From NCBI GenBank assembly GCA_963836355.1, contig CAWIJO010000006.1:62001-126000 (forward strand): a stretch of 64,000 nt of DNA, given 5' to 3'. Positions 9,730 to 17,780 of this stretch are shown piece by piece; position 1 is the stretch's first letter; the number at the start of each line of letters is the position of its first letter. The notes beneath the pieces are model-generated. The model was given only the letters and a program-made list of their open reading frames with translations, had not been told where the DNA came from and did no database searches. Position numbers and translations under genes: made by a program. The stretch comes from Palsa-506 sp963836355 (GTDB lineage Bacteria > Actinomycetota > Actinomycetes > Streptosporangiales > Streptosporangiaceae).

Positions 9730-9747
9730 TAGCTATAGTTATAGCTA
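9730..9747 (+). promoter_or_regulatory. Palindromic promoter/operator overlapping the antitoxin start
   Basis: TAGCTATAGTTATAGCTA is an 18-base inverted repeat (two 8-base arms around GT) ending on the A of the antitoxin ATG at 9747. TATAGT at 9735-9740 is a good -10 box, which would place transcription at or very near the ATG, so the message is probably leaderless and the palindrome a repressor site. The palindrome is seen; its role is inferred from antitoxin autoregulation. Confidence 0.6.
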
Positions 9748-10031
9748 TGTCAGTGACTGAGCAGATGCCTCTCGCGGACGTCAAGAACCGGCTCTCAGAG
9801 GTCGTGGACCGTCTGGAGCGCGAACACGGCCGCGTCGTGATCACCAAGCACGGCCACCCCGCCGCTGTGGTCATCAGCGTAGAGGACTTGGAGTCCCTGG
9901 AAGAGACCCTCGACGTCATGAGCAGCGCCGCGCTCCTTGACGACATCCGCGAGGCCGTTGCCGAACTCGGCACCGCCGAAGCGCTGGTGCTGGGCAAGGA
10001 AGACGCGCTGCGCCTGATCGCTGACCGGTGA
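9747..10031 (+). CDS. Phd/YefM-type antitoxin (94 aa)
   Basis: Antitoxin of the second toxin-antitoxin module. MPLADVKNRLSEVVDRLERE and GRVVITKHGHPAAVVISVED are the Phd/YefM DNA-binding fold, and the C-terminal helix ESLEETLDVMSSAALLDDIR is the usual toxin-binding segment. Start at ATG 9747, probably leaderless because a -10-like box lies only seven bases upstream. The stop overlaps the toxin start (GTGA). It is unlike the antitoxin at 1756-2013 in the C-terminal half, so the two modules are probably independent. Confidence 0.9.
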   Translation: MSVTEQMPLADVKNRLSEVVDRLEREHGRVVITKHGHPAAVVISVEDLESLEETLDVMSSAALLDDIREAVAELGTAEALVLGKEDALRLIADR

Positions 10032-10309
10032 GCGAGGATGACTTCGCGATCGCATGGACAGCCCCTGCCCGCCGTGCGCTGGCCCGGCTGCCTGAGAAGG
10101 TCGCCGCCGCGGCAGTGGAATTTCTGTACGGATCGCTGGCCGCTAATCCGCATCGGGTCGGCAAGCCGCTCAGGCTCGGGCTGGAAGGGCTGCACAGCGC
10201 CCGCCGCGGCGACTACCGGGTGATCTACCGCATCGACGACCGTCGCTGCCGCGTCGACGTCGTAGCCATCGAGCACCGCTCCGACATCTACCGACCGCGG
10301 CAATTCTGA
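10028..10309 (+). CDS. RelE-type toxin (93 aa)
   Basis: Toxin partner of the upstream antitoxin. WTAPARRALARLPEKVAAAA, LRLGLEGLHSARRGDYRVIY and IDDRRCRVDVVAIEHRSDIY are the RelE order: two helices, then a beta sheet with RRGDYRVIY, and a C-terminal strand with His and Tyr near IEHRSDIYR as in mRNA-cleaving RelE proteins. GTG start at 10028 overlaps the antitoxin TGA by four bases. Both genes sit directly right of the AGCCC-flanked IS. Confidence 0.9.
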   Translation: MSEDDFAIAWTAPARRALARLPEKVAAAAVEFLYGSLAANPHRVGKPLRLGLEGLHSARRGDYRVIYRIDDRRCRVDVVAIEHRSDIYRPRQF

Positions 10310-10349
10310 AGGCGCGATCGGCGGCATGACAGTGAGGGCGGGGGAGAGC

Positions 10350-11124
10350 TAAAGATCTTTAATAGCGGGAGTTACTGGGCTGGTGACGGCTCCCGCGCTG
10401 TGCGGTATGCCGGAGTGGTGAGGTATCCCGATGGTGGTGGGCTGACCGCGGAGGAGCGTGCCCGCCGGGAGCGGGTGCGGCTTGCGGCAGCGGAGTTAAT
10501 CGAGGCTGGGGCAAGCGACCGGGAGGTTGCCCGGCGTTTCCGGGTGACGAGGATGTCGGCGAACCGGTGGCGGCGGGCGGGCGGCGCTGGCCTCCAAGGG
10601 CGCTGGCGGTGCCCGCTGCAAGCTCAGCCCTGCTCAGCTGCGTGAGCTGCAGACGGTGCTGGACGCGGGCCGGGCCGCGTGGGGCTGGGATGAGGATCAG
10701 TGCTGGACGCTGGCCCGCATCGCTGAGCTGGTGCGCCGCCGGTTCGGGGCCGATTACACGCTGGCGGGGCTGGATCTGCTGCTGCTGCACCGGATCGGCT
10801 GGAGCGTGCAGGTCCCAGCCCGGCAGGCCGCGGAGCGGGATGAGGTGGCGATCACCGCCTGGAAGGAGGTGACCTGGCCTGTTATAGAAGGACGGCGGCG
10901 GACTTGGGCGCCTGGGTCTGCTTCGAGCTGGTCTGGTCGCACCTCAAACGGTCGCTGGCTAACCTGGCCAAACACAACCTGCGCCAGCTGACTGCGCTGG
11001 TGAAGACCCGGCTCAGACCCGGCTCAAACGGATGCAGTACCGGCCCGCCCTCCTCGACGGCTTCCTCGCTAGCACCGGGCTCGATCTCACACCCTTCCGT
11101 AACCTCTACCATTGAAGATCTTTA
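10350..11124 (+). mobile_element. IS630-family element relic (about 775 bp)
   Basis: TAAAGATCTTTAAT at 10350-10363 is matched in inverted orientation by ATTGAAGATCTTTA at 11111-11124 (13 of 14). Both ends carry the TA dinucleotide at which IS630 elements insert. At 775 bp the element is far shorter than a working copy because the middle of its transposase gene has been deleted. Confidence 0.75.
10419..11115 (+). pseudogene. IS630-family transposase, frameshifted and internally deleted
   Basis: N-terminal part GGGLTAEERARRERVRLAA and REVARRFRVTRMSANRWRRA is the IS630 helix-turn-helix. A frameshift near 10585 leads to AAWGWDEDQCWTLARIAELV and LHRIGWSVQVPARQAAERDE. After GAWVCFE (about 10930) the sequence jumps directly to LVWSHLKRSLANLAKHNLRQ, the region around the last catalytic residue, so roughly 500 bases with the DDE core are missing. 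The end reads MQYRPALLDGFLASTGLDLT. Clearly non-functional. Confidence 0.8.
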
Positions 11125-11385
11125 TTCGGCTCGGCTTCCGAGGTGTTTCCGGCAGGCTGGATGAGCCCGGGTTCGCCGGCGCCCCGCAGCAGAGACCGTC
11201 GCGCTCAGCGGGAAGGCCCGGGTCCTTGTCAGGGCGGCACGGGCGGGGACCTGGCCCAGGCCGACACCCGGCTTTCACGTTCATCTCCTGACCAGCCCGC
11301 GCCCGCATCTGCGCCGGTCAGCCGCCAGAAGTACGGCGGCTGACGGCAAGTGATGATTCCGGCCCGGGCTCGCTAAGCTCCGCTG

Positions 11386-12000
11386 GTGACCGCCAGCACG
11401 CCACGCACGCCGCCGAGCCCGGTCCGCGGGTTGCTGCGGTGCGGTCTGGCGGCCGGCCCGGTCTTCGTCACAGCCTTCCTTGTGCAGGGCGCCGTGCGAG
11501 AGGGCTACCCGGTCAGTTCGCTGGCGCTCGGGCCGGGCGGCTGGATCCAGGCGGCGAATTTCGCAGTGACCGGGACGTTGTTCCTGGCCGGCGCTGCGGG
11601 GCTGTCGCGCGCTGGCGATCCCGTGACCGGCAGCCGTGGCGCGCCGGCCCTGATCGGCGCGGCGGGCGCCGGGCTGATCGGCGCGGCCGTCTTCACCACT
11701 GACTCGGCCAGCGGCTACCCGCCGGGAACCCCCGATGCGCTCCCCCGTCCCAGCCGCACCGGCACGGCGCACAATCTGGCGGCCATCCCGGTGTTCCTCG
11801 GCCTGCCCGCCGCCGCGCTCGCCACCAGCTGGCGGTCCTGGCGCAGCGGCCGCCGCGGGTTCGGGCTCTACAGCCTCAGTACCGCCATCACCATGCTGGC
11901 CACCACAGCGCTGGCCGGCGCGGGCTTCGGCCAGTCACCACGGCTGACCCGTCTCGGCGGACTGTTCCAGCGCATCGCTATCATCACCGGCTTCGCCTAG
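11386..12000 (+). CDS. DUF998 membrane protein with a probable premature amber stop (204 aa)
   Basis: Integral membrane protein with about five hydrophobic helices (for example LRCGLAAGPVFVTAFLV, IQAANFAVTGTLFLAGAAG, LIGAAGAGLIGAAVF, LAAIPVFLGLPAAALA). The loop TDSASGYPPGTPD and the end GLFQRIAIITGFA are characteristic of DUF998 proteins; the function of the family is not known to me. The reading frame stops at TAG 11998-12000 but continues in frame for 14 sense codons (starting Leu-Thr-Thr-Leu) to TAA at 12043. In relatives the final helix usually extends past this point, often with Trp here, so TGG to TAG mutation is likely. Start GTG 11386 lacks a clear ribosome binding site. Confidence 0.7.
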   Translation: MTASTPRTPPSPVRGLLRCGLAAGPVFVTAFLVQGAVREGYPVSSLALGPGGWIQAANFAVTGTLFLAGAAGLSRAGDPVTGSRGAPALIGAAGAGLIGAAVFTTDSASGYPPGTPDALPRPSRTGTAHNLAAIPVFLGLPAAALATSWRSWRSGRRGFGLYSLSTAITMLATTALAGAGFGQSPRLTRLGGLFQRIAIITGFA

Positions 12001-12211
12001 CTCACCACCCTGTCCGCACGAGCACTACAGCACCCGCCCCGCTAAACCGCAGCGCCCGACCCGGGACGACCTGAACCCGGAAACCACCTGCACCGGGCCA
12101 GCAGGTGCACGTAACGCAGCAGATGCGGATGTTCTGTGTGGCGGGCGATGTCGCACAACTATGCGACGCCCTGCGATCAGCGCTGTGGCGCGCGTGCCTT
12201 CGATGTGGCAG

Positions 12212-12605
12212 TCAGGGCCGATGGTCGGGCACATCCGGCAGTGATTGACTTCGGGAACATACTGCTGAGGACGAAATCGACGCCCACCCTATCGTCTTTG
12301 TTATGGCGGCGGGCGTAACCGTCACGCCGGTGAGATCGGCGCCGGTAAGATCCGCACCGGCAGGCTCCGCTCCGGTCAAGTTAGAGTCACGCAGGCACGT
12401 ATCTCTTAGATCCGCCCCGCGCAGGTCAGAGGTACGTATTCGGAAGTCCTGTGATCACTATCGCATCGTGCCTGGTAGACGCGGTCCGGGCCGCGCGCAA
12501 CCACACGATTTCCGAATACTTACGTCAGAGGTGGTCAGAGTGCGACAAGTTCGCGCCGCCTGAATAACCCTCCTTGCCTGACCTGACGCGCGCTGTATGC
12601 GGCAT
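12212..12605 (-). pseudogene. Pentapeptide-repeat protein gene split by a small insert
   Basis: On the minus strand an ATG at 12605 opens MPHTARVRSGKEGYSGGANL then SHSD, after which the frame stops. About 100 bases further the same kind of protein resumes as DLRGADLRDTCLRDSNLTGA and AGADLTGADLTGVTV, i.e. consecutive A(D/N)LxG pentapeptides, ending at TGA 12212. Removing the intervening palindromic insert so that CTCTGAC is present once rejoins SHSD to LRGADL in register. Pentapeptide proteins form right-handed beta helices; some protect DNA gyrase, most are uncharacterised. The original product would be about 90 residues. Confidence 0.6.
12436..12519. repeat. Short palindromic insert with 18-bp inverted repeats
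   Basis: GTATTCGGAAGTCCTGTG at 12436-12453 faces CACACGATTTCCGAATAC at 12502-12519 (15 of 18 positions pair). The words GTCAGAGGT occur just outside both arms (about 12426 and 12524), as a target duplication would. It interrupts a pentapeptide-repeat gene. Size and layout fit a miniature inverted-repeat element; no coding capacity. Confidence 0.6.
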
Positions 12606-12682
12606 GTGAGTGCGAGGATGTGCCCTGTCCAGGCCAGGCGAATCGCCTGCCACATGTCGGCGCACAGGCGTAGGTTTGAGGT

Positions 12683-13105
12683 ATGCCTCAGCATCACGAG
12701 GTCTCAGTCGACGATGTAGATACGGCTATTGACTTCGTAATTCGGAGTGGCGCCGAAGATCGAGGTAAAACGATCTCATACTCACGAGTCTTTGAAGCTG
12801 CCGGGCTGCCTCCACCTCAAGACCTGCATTTCGGCGGTGAATCTCAGCCCGTCACGTTGTTCATGGAGCGTTTTCACTTCCGCTGCATGGAGCGGACTCT
12901 TCCGCCGCTCGATTCACTGGTCGTGCATGTCGCTGGGAAGCGGACAGGATTTCCTGGATCTGGGTACTTCCGGATCAACAGACAAGTGGATCCCTTGAGC
13001 GAGCGCGCCACGACCTCGCAGCAGGTGCGAGCGACAGCCTTCTGGGAAGCCCAACGGGTGGAGTGCAGAGACTGGGGTGTCAAGAGCCGGCGAGGCCAAA
13101 CCTGA
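12683..13105 (+). CDS. Conserved hypothetical protein (140 aa)
   Basis: Soluble protein of unknown function. It has typical coding composition and recognisable actinobacterial phrases: DTAIDFVIRSGAEDRGKTIS, FEAAGLPPPQDLHF, LFMERFHFRCMERTLPPLDS, LVVHVAGKRTGFPGSGYFRI and a C-terminal VRATAFWEAQRVECRDWGVK. I recall similar short proteins in Streptomyces, without function. The start ATG 12683 has GAGG close upstream. GC content in this stretch is lower than in the IS elements around it. It stands alone between a pentapeptide relic and a membrane protein. Confidence 0.6.
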   Translation: MPQHHEVSVDDVDTAIDFVIRSGAEDRGKTISYSRVFEAAGLPPPQDLHFGGESQPVTLFMERFHFRCMERTLPPLDSLVVHVAGKRTGFPGSGYFRINRQVDPLSERATTSQQVRATAFWEAQRVECRDWGVKSRRGQT

Positions 13106-13463
13106 AGGCCAGGACCGCAGAAGAGTCCGCCTCGCTTCGGGCATGCTCAAGCGGTAGATCCGGATACGCCAAGCTGCAATGGGGCGTTCGGATCCGCAAT
13201 GACAATGCCATGGATGTGCATATGACAGGGGATTCAGGGGAGGCTCTTCCGAGACCTTTGACAAGTGGAGACCATCAAGGCTCGGCCCGCCGCTGACAGG
13301 AAGACCCGTTACCGTGCCAGCGCTGTTACAGCAGTCTCGGAGTCTGTGACCTCACCATTGAAGCGCACTTGCACAACTTCTGGCAAGTGTGTGAGTTCAG
13401 GACACGGAGCCTGCCAGCATGACCCATATTGGGGACGAGAGCGGACTGGTCCAAGGAGACGAA
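13106..13463. other. Non-coding interval
   Basis: About 360 bases upstream of the membrane protein start. Small open frames are present on both strands but none is supported by composition. The last bases hold AAGGAGA, the ribosome binding site of the following gene. Confidence 0.4.
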
Positions 13464-14111
13464 ATGACCACAGCGAACTGGATTAGCATCGGCATACCGA
13501 TTGCGGTAGCGGTCATCACCCTGGTCGCAGGTTGGGTCATCGGTCAACGAGTGACTGATCGCTGGGATCAAGCGCGGAAGCGACGAGAACTTGACCTGTC
13601 AGCCCTGGGAGAGCTCTACAGCTGTTATGGAGAGTTTTACGCCGTGTGGAAAGCGTGGAACCGCTACAGCGGCTCCGAGGATCCCTCTGTCGCACCGACT
13701 GATACGCCCTGGAGTCTACTACTCCGTGCAACGGCTGCAGAGGGCAGTGTCGAGGCCCTGCTGGCGAAGATTGTTACAGAGCGCCAACTGAAGCAGACGG
13801 AGGTGGATGCGCTAGGAGGACTTCGTCAGGCATATCGCGGTCTGCGTCACGCCATAAGAAGAGATGAGCCGCTGGCTTGGCATAGGTCCGGGAATCCGGA
13901 TTATACAGCTTTCAAAGGACTGCAGACGCTAGTGGCTGAGTTACTTACACGGAGTAGTTCAGACAGGCCGTCGCCCGCGGATGCCGCACGCAACTTCGCC
14001 CGTGTGACCTCAAACGAATACGAGCGGGCATTCCGTGATGTAGCCGTAAAGGCAGGAGTTTATTTTCCAGATGGCCGTGATCCTGCTGATTTCTTGAATA
14101 GGCCATTGTAA
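13464..14111 (+). CDS. Single-pass membrane protein of unknown function (215 aa)
   Basis: The ATG at 13464 has AAGGAGA seven bases before it, so it is preferred over an in-frame ATG at 13419. MTTANWISIGIPIAVAVITL and VAGWVIG form one N-terminal membrane helix; the rest is a charged, helical cytoplasmic domain (RWDQARKRRELDLSALGELY, LKQTEVDALGGLRQAYRGLR) ending FPDGRDPADFLNRPL. This layout, a short anchor followed by a helical domain beginning with an aromatic/charged stretch, is common in actinobacterial accessory genes. No enzyme motif seen. Confidence 0.65.
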   Translation: MTTANWISIGIPIAVAVITLVAGWVIGQRVTDRWDQARKRRELDLSALGELYSCYGEFYAVWKAWNRYSGSEDPSVAPTDTPWSLLLRATAAEGSVEALLAKIVTERQLKQTEVDALGGLRQAYRGLRHAIRRDEPLAWHRSGNPDYTAFKGLQTLVAELLTRSSSDRPSPADAARNFARVTSNEYERAFRDVAVKAGVYFPDGRDPADFLNRPL

Positions 14112-14556
14112 ATTTTACATCAGATGCAGGGGTAAACTCAGATCGACACTGGATTTTGCAGCAGGAATCGTGGAGAACTCTTATACAGTGAGATTCATTA
14201 GTGAGATTTGGTGCTAGTTTTTGATAGTCTCAGGTGTCATCCAAGTGCATGAGCTGCCTTCGTTGCTGAGCAAGGAGGGCTTTGCAGTTACTGATTCCTC
14301 TCAGTGCCCATGCACGCGCCCGCTCATCGGCTACTTGTTGACTTGTGCTACGGCCGGTGCCTGGCGAGGCTCGGTTGAGGTGACCGGCGGGACGCTCTCT
14401 CATTCGGCTGCCCACCTGTGAGTAGGTGTGGCTCTCACATTGGCGTGCATCCCGCCGGCCGCCGTGGCGCGGGAGGGGCTCAGGAGGGGCGTGCCCTGCT
14501 CGAAGTAGCGCTGCCCTCCTCGCCCGCAACTGCCCGCCGAGGGAGGAGAGGTAGTC
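14112..14556. other. Non-coding interval containing the left flank of the IS110 copy
   Basis: About 445 bases. The first hundred are AT-rich compared with the surroundings. The last part holds GGAGGAG before the IS110 transposase start. I could not find terminal repeats, which is expected because IS110 elements lack conventional inverted repeats. Confidence 0.4.
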
Positions 14557-15785
14557 ATGGGATATGTGATCATCGGGATGGACCCGCATAAGCGGCCGGC
14601 GACGATCGAGGTCATCGACGGCCAGGAGAAGATCCTCGCGCAGGGCCGGTTCGGCACTGACCGCGACGGTTACAAGGCGATGCTGGCTGCAGGCCGCGGG
14701 TTCCCGGACCGGACCTGGGCCGTAGAGGGCTGCGGCGGCATTGGCCGGCACATCGCGCAGCGGCTGGTTGCCGACGGTGAGTCCGTTGCTGGTGTTCCGG
14801 CGAAGCTGTCGGCTCGGGCGCGGGTGTTCGCCGCCGGCCAGGGCCGCAAGACCGATGCCACCGACGCTCACCCGGTGGCCGTCGTGGCGCTGCGGACCCA
14901 GGGGCTGCAGGTCGTTGCGGCGGACGGCGCGACCGTCGCGCTGCGGCTGCTGGCTGATCGCCGTGACGGGCTGGGCCACGCCCGCACCGATACGGTGAAC
15001 CGGCTGCACCGGCTGCTGCCGGGTATTACTGCCCGGCGGGGCGAAGAAGTTCCTGTCCGCCCAGCAGGCCCGCGCCCTGGTGGCAACTGTGCGGCCGCGT
15101 GACATTGCCGGGCGTACCCGCCGCCAGCTGGCCTCGGAGCTGATCAGCGAGCTCGCCGCCACCGGCCAAGAAGATCAAGGCCGCGAACGCTCAGCTGACC
15201 GGGCTGGCCGCTGCCACTGGCAGCAGCCTGCAAGACCTCCACGGCATCGGACCGTCCAGCGCTGCCCGCCTCCTCGGCGACGCCGGTGACATCGCCCGTT
15301 TCGCTGACCGCGGCCACTTCGCCTCGTGGAATGGCACCGCGCCCATCGATGCCTCCTCCGGCGACCAGCAGCGCCACCGGCTCTCGAGGGCCGGCAATAG
15401 GCGTATCAGCCGGGTGCTGCACATCATGGCCATCGTGCAGCTGCGCAACGACACCGAAGGCCGCGCCTATTACCGCCGCAAGCTCGCCGCCGGCAAGACC
15501 ACCATGGAAGCCATCCGGTGCCTCAAACGGCGGCTGCCCGATCAGGTATACCGGCAGATGATCAACGATGCGCGGGCATCAGCGACGGGCCCGGGAGGAC
15601 ACACGGGGACGGCTACTGGCTCTAGCGTGGCCGGCTTGCACCCCAGCGCCGGCACTTCAAAGAAGTCACTTCCCGGACCCGCCACCTGCGACCCTACGCC
15701 GGCACGCCGGTCCACTCTCCAGGTTGCTCCCGGCGCCTCCCCTTTCACGCCGGACCGCAGCCGTCGTCAAGCGCCCTCTGCTTGA
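14557..15785 (+). pseudogene. IS110-family transposase with frameshifts
   Basis: N-terminal DEDD domain: MGYVIIGMDPHKRPATIEV (first Asp), WAVEGCGGIGRHIAQRLVA (Glu), ARVFAAGQGRKTDATDAHPV (Asp pair). A frameshift near 15040 leads into KKFLSAQQARALVATVRPRD, another near 15170 into the C-terminal transposase_20 region LQDLHGIGPSSAARLLGDAG and HRLSRAGNRRISRVLHIMAI, then YYRRKLAAGKTTMEAIRCLK. All parts of an IS110 transposase are present but in at least three frames, so it is inactive. Start at ATG 14557 after GGAGGAG. Confidence 0.85.
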
Positions 15786-15888
15786 CGACGGCGAGGACCG
15801 GCGCACACTGGCGAGGCGGGAACAACGACCCTCTTGACATACAGGGGAGCCATGACCGAGCGTGCTTCTGGCTGCCGTTGACCCTTGA

Positions 15889-15972
15889 TGTCATCCGCCA
15901 GCGGCATGGGACCAGGTTGAGGGGTTTTCCGCCATGAGCATGGGACCACCCGGTCGCCAGTAGCGGGACCAG
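15889..15972 (+). repeat. IS21 left end with three internal IstA-type repeats
   Basis: Besides the terminal repeat, the word ATGGGACCAG or a close variant occurs at 15906-15915, 15940-15949 and 15963-15972. The right end has CTGGTCCCAT at 25548-25557 and a shorter GGTCCC at 25525-25530. Multiple ends-proximal repeats are typical binding sites of the IS21 transposase IstA. Confidence 0.7.
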
Positions 15973-16045
15973 CGGCGTGGTGCGTCGCTTGTCCCGCGTC
16001 ATCCCGGTTTGATCTTCGCCAGTCGAGCGGCTGGAGGTCGCCGGG

Positions 16046-17650
16046 ATGGTGTTCCGGGAGGTGTCAGTGATCGAGATTCGTGAAGCGCTGCGGGCGTGGC
16101 TCGCGGGGAAGAGCGAGCGGGCGGTGGCCGCGCAGGCCGGGGTGGACCGCAAGACCAGCAGGCGTTATGTGACGGCCGCGGTGGCGGCTGGCCTGTCCCG
16201 CGGGGGAGGCGAAGAGCAGCTCACCGATGAGCTGATCGGCCAGGTCGTGTCGGTAGTGCGGCCGGTGCGGCCGGATGGGCACGGCCAGGGGTGGGCGGAG
16301 CTGGAGGCCCGCCGCGAGCAGATCACGAAGTGGGCCGATGGCGGCGTGCCGGTAGTGAAGATCGGCATCTTGCTGGCCCGGCAGGGCGTGGTGGTGGCGG
16401 AGCGGACGCTGCACCGGTTCGCGGCCGAGCGGTGCGGCGCGGGCGGCAAGAAGGTGACCACGCCGGTCGATGACGGGCCGCCGGGCAGTGAGCTGCAGAT
16501 CGATTTCGGGGATCTGGGGCTGATCCCGGCCGACGACGGCAGGCGGCGCAAGCTGCGGGCGCTGGTGTTCACCGCCTGCTTCTCCCGGTACATGTTCGTG
16601 TACCTGACGTTCTCGATGACGCTGGAAGAGGTCATCGCCGGCTGCGAGGACGCCTGGCAGTTCTTCTCAGGGGTATTCCGCGTGGTCGTCCCGGACAATA
16701 TGAGCCCGGTGGTGGCCAGCGCCGATGCGGTGAATCCGCGGCTGACCCGCGAATGGCTGGAGTACTGCCAGGTGCGGGGTTTCGTCACCGACCCGGCCCG
16801 GGTCCGTCATCCCCGCGACAAACCCCGGGTCGAGGCCGGCGTGAAATTCGTGCAGGGAAATTTCTTCGCCGGGGAGAGCTTCCTGGACCTGGCGGACGCG
16901 CGGTCCCGGATGGCGGTGTGGCTGGGGACGGTGAACGCCCGGGTGCACGGCACCACCCGGCAGGTGCCCGCGGTGATCTTCGCCGCGCAGGAGGCGCCGT
17001 GCCTGCTGCCGGCCCCGGCCGGGCGCTATCAGGTGCCGTACTGGGCGCAGGTGAAGGTCCACGTCGATTACCACATCCAGGTCGCCCGGGCGCTGTACTC
17101 GGTGCCGTGGCGTCACGTCGGCGCGCGGGTGATGGCCCGCGCGGATGAGCACCTGGTGAAGGTGTACCTGCGGGATCAGCTGATCAAGACCCATCCGCGG
17201 AAGCACCCCGGCGGGCGGTCCACCGACACCGCGGACATGCCGCCGGGAGTGGAGGGGTATGCCACCCGGACCGTGGACCGCATGGTCGCCCAGGCGGCCA
17301 GCTACGGCCCGGCCACCGGGATCTACGCGCGGCGGCTGCTGGACGGCGATGCGCCGTGGATGATGATGCGGTCGGTTTACCGGCTTATCGGGCTGGCGAA
17401 ACGCTACGGCGCCCAGGCGGCTGAGGCGGCCTGCGCGCGGGCCCTGGACGTCGATGTCATCAACGTCTCCAAGATCGAGTCGATGCTGAAGAACGCCACC
17501 GAGAAGGCCCCGCCGGCGGCCGGCCTCGCCGCCGGGGCCGGCGCCGGGCCGGGCCGGTTCGCCCGTGACGCGGCCGAGTACGCCACCGCGACCGGGATAC
17601 GGCTGCAGGTCGTGGACGGCGGCAGCGACCCCGCCGGCGGCCGGTCCTGA
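16046..17650 (+). CDS. istA: IS21 transposase IstA (534 aa)
   Basis: Complete IS21-type transposase that binds the ends and carries out strand transfer with IstB. N-terminal helix-turn-helix SERAVAAQAGVDRKTSRRYV; integrase core with catalytic Asp in ELQIDFGDLGL, Asp in FRVVVPDNMSPVVA and Glu in RDKPRVEAGVKF; C-terminal part VPYWAQVKVHVDYHIQVARA and VPWRHVGARV that is typical of the family. ATG 16046 has GGAGG eight bases upstream; GTG 16067 with GGGAGG is an alternative. All three catalytic residues are present, so the protein could be active. It is the only full istA in the complex. Confidence 0.93.
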   Translation: MVFREVSVIEIREALRAWLAGKSERAVAAQAGVDRKTSRRYVTAAVAAGLSRGGGEEQLTDELIGQVVSVVRPVRPDGHGQGWAELEARREQITKWADGGVPVVKIGILLARQGVVVAERTLHRFAAERCGAGGKKVTTPVDDGPPGSELQIDFGDLGLIPADDGRRRKLRALVFTACFSRYMFVYLTFSMTLEEVIAGCEDAWQFFSGVFRVVVPDNMSPVVASADAVNPRLTREWLEYCQVRGFVTDPARVRHPRDKPRVEAGVKFVQGNFFAGESFLDLADARSRMAVWLGTVNARVHGTTRQVPAVIFAAQEAPCLLPAPAGRYQVPYWAQVKVHVDYHIQVARALYSVPWRHVGARVMARADEHLVKVYLRDQLIKTHPRKHPGGRSTDTADMPPGVEGYATRTVDRMVAQAASYGPATGIYARRLLDGDAPWMMMRSVYRLIGLAKRYGAQAAEAACARALDVDVINVSKIESMLKNATEKAPPAAGLAAGAGAGPGRFARDAAEYATATGIRLQVVDGGSDPAGGRS

Positions 17651-17725
17651 CCTGACCTGCCCCGCGCCATCTGCCGGCCGCCGGAAAGCACGCCGCCGGG
17701 CGCGCGGCTCATCATCCTTCCCCTA

Positions 17726-17770
17726 TTTCTTTTTATTCCTTTTCCTCTCCGAGCGGAAAAGAAAAAGAAA
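17726..17770 (+). terminator. Strong polypyrimidine/polypurine hairpin between istA and the passenger gene
   Basis: TTTCTTTTTATTCCTTTTCC (17726-17745) can pair with GGAAAAGAAAAAGAAA (17755-17770) across a CTCTCCGAGC-like loop. It lies 75 bases after istA and 10 bases before the passenger ATG; its right arm also supplies the purine-rich ribosome binding site. It could end istA transcripts or hide the passenger start. An identical copy is at 20371-20415. Confidence 0.5.
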
Positions 17771-17780
17771 GGCCTCTGCC

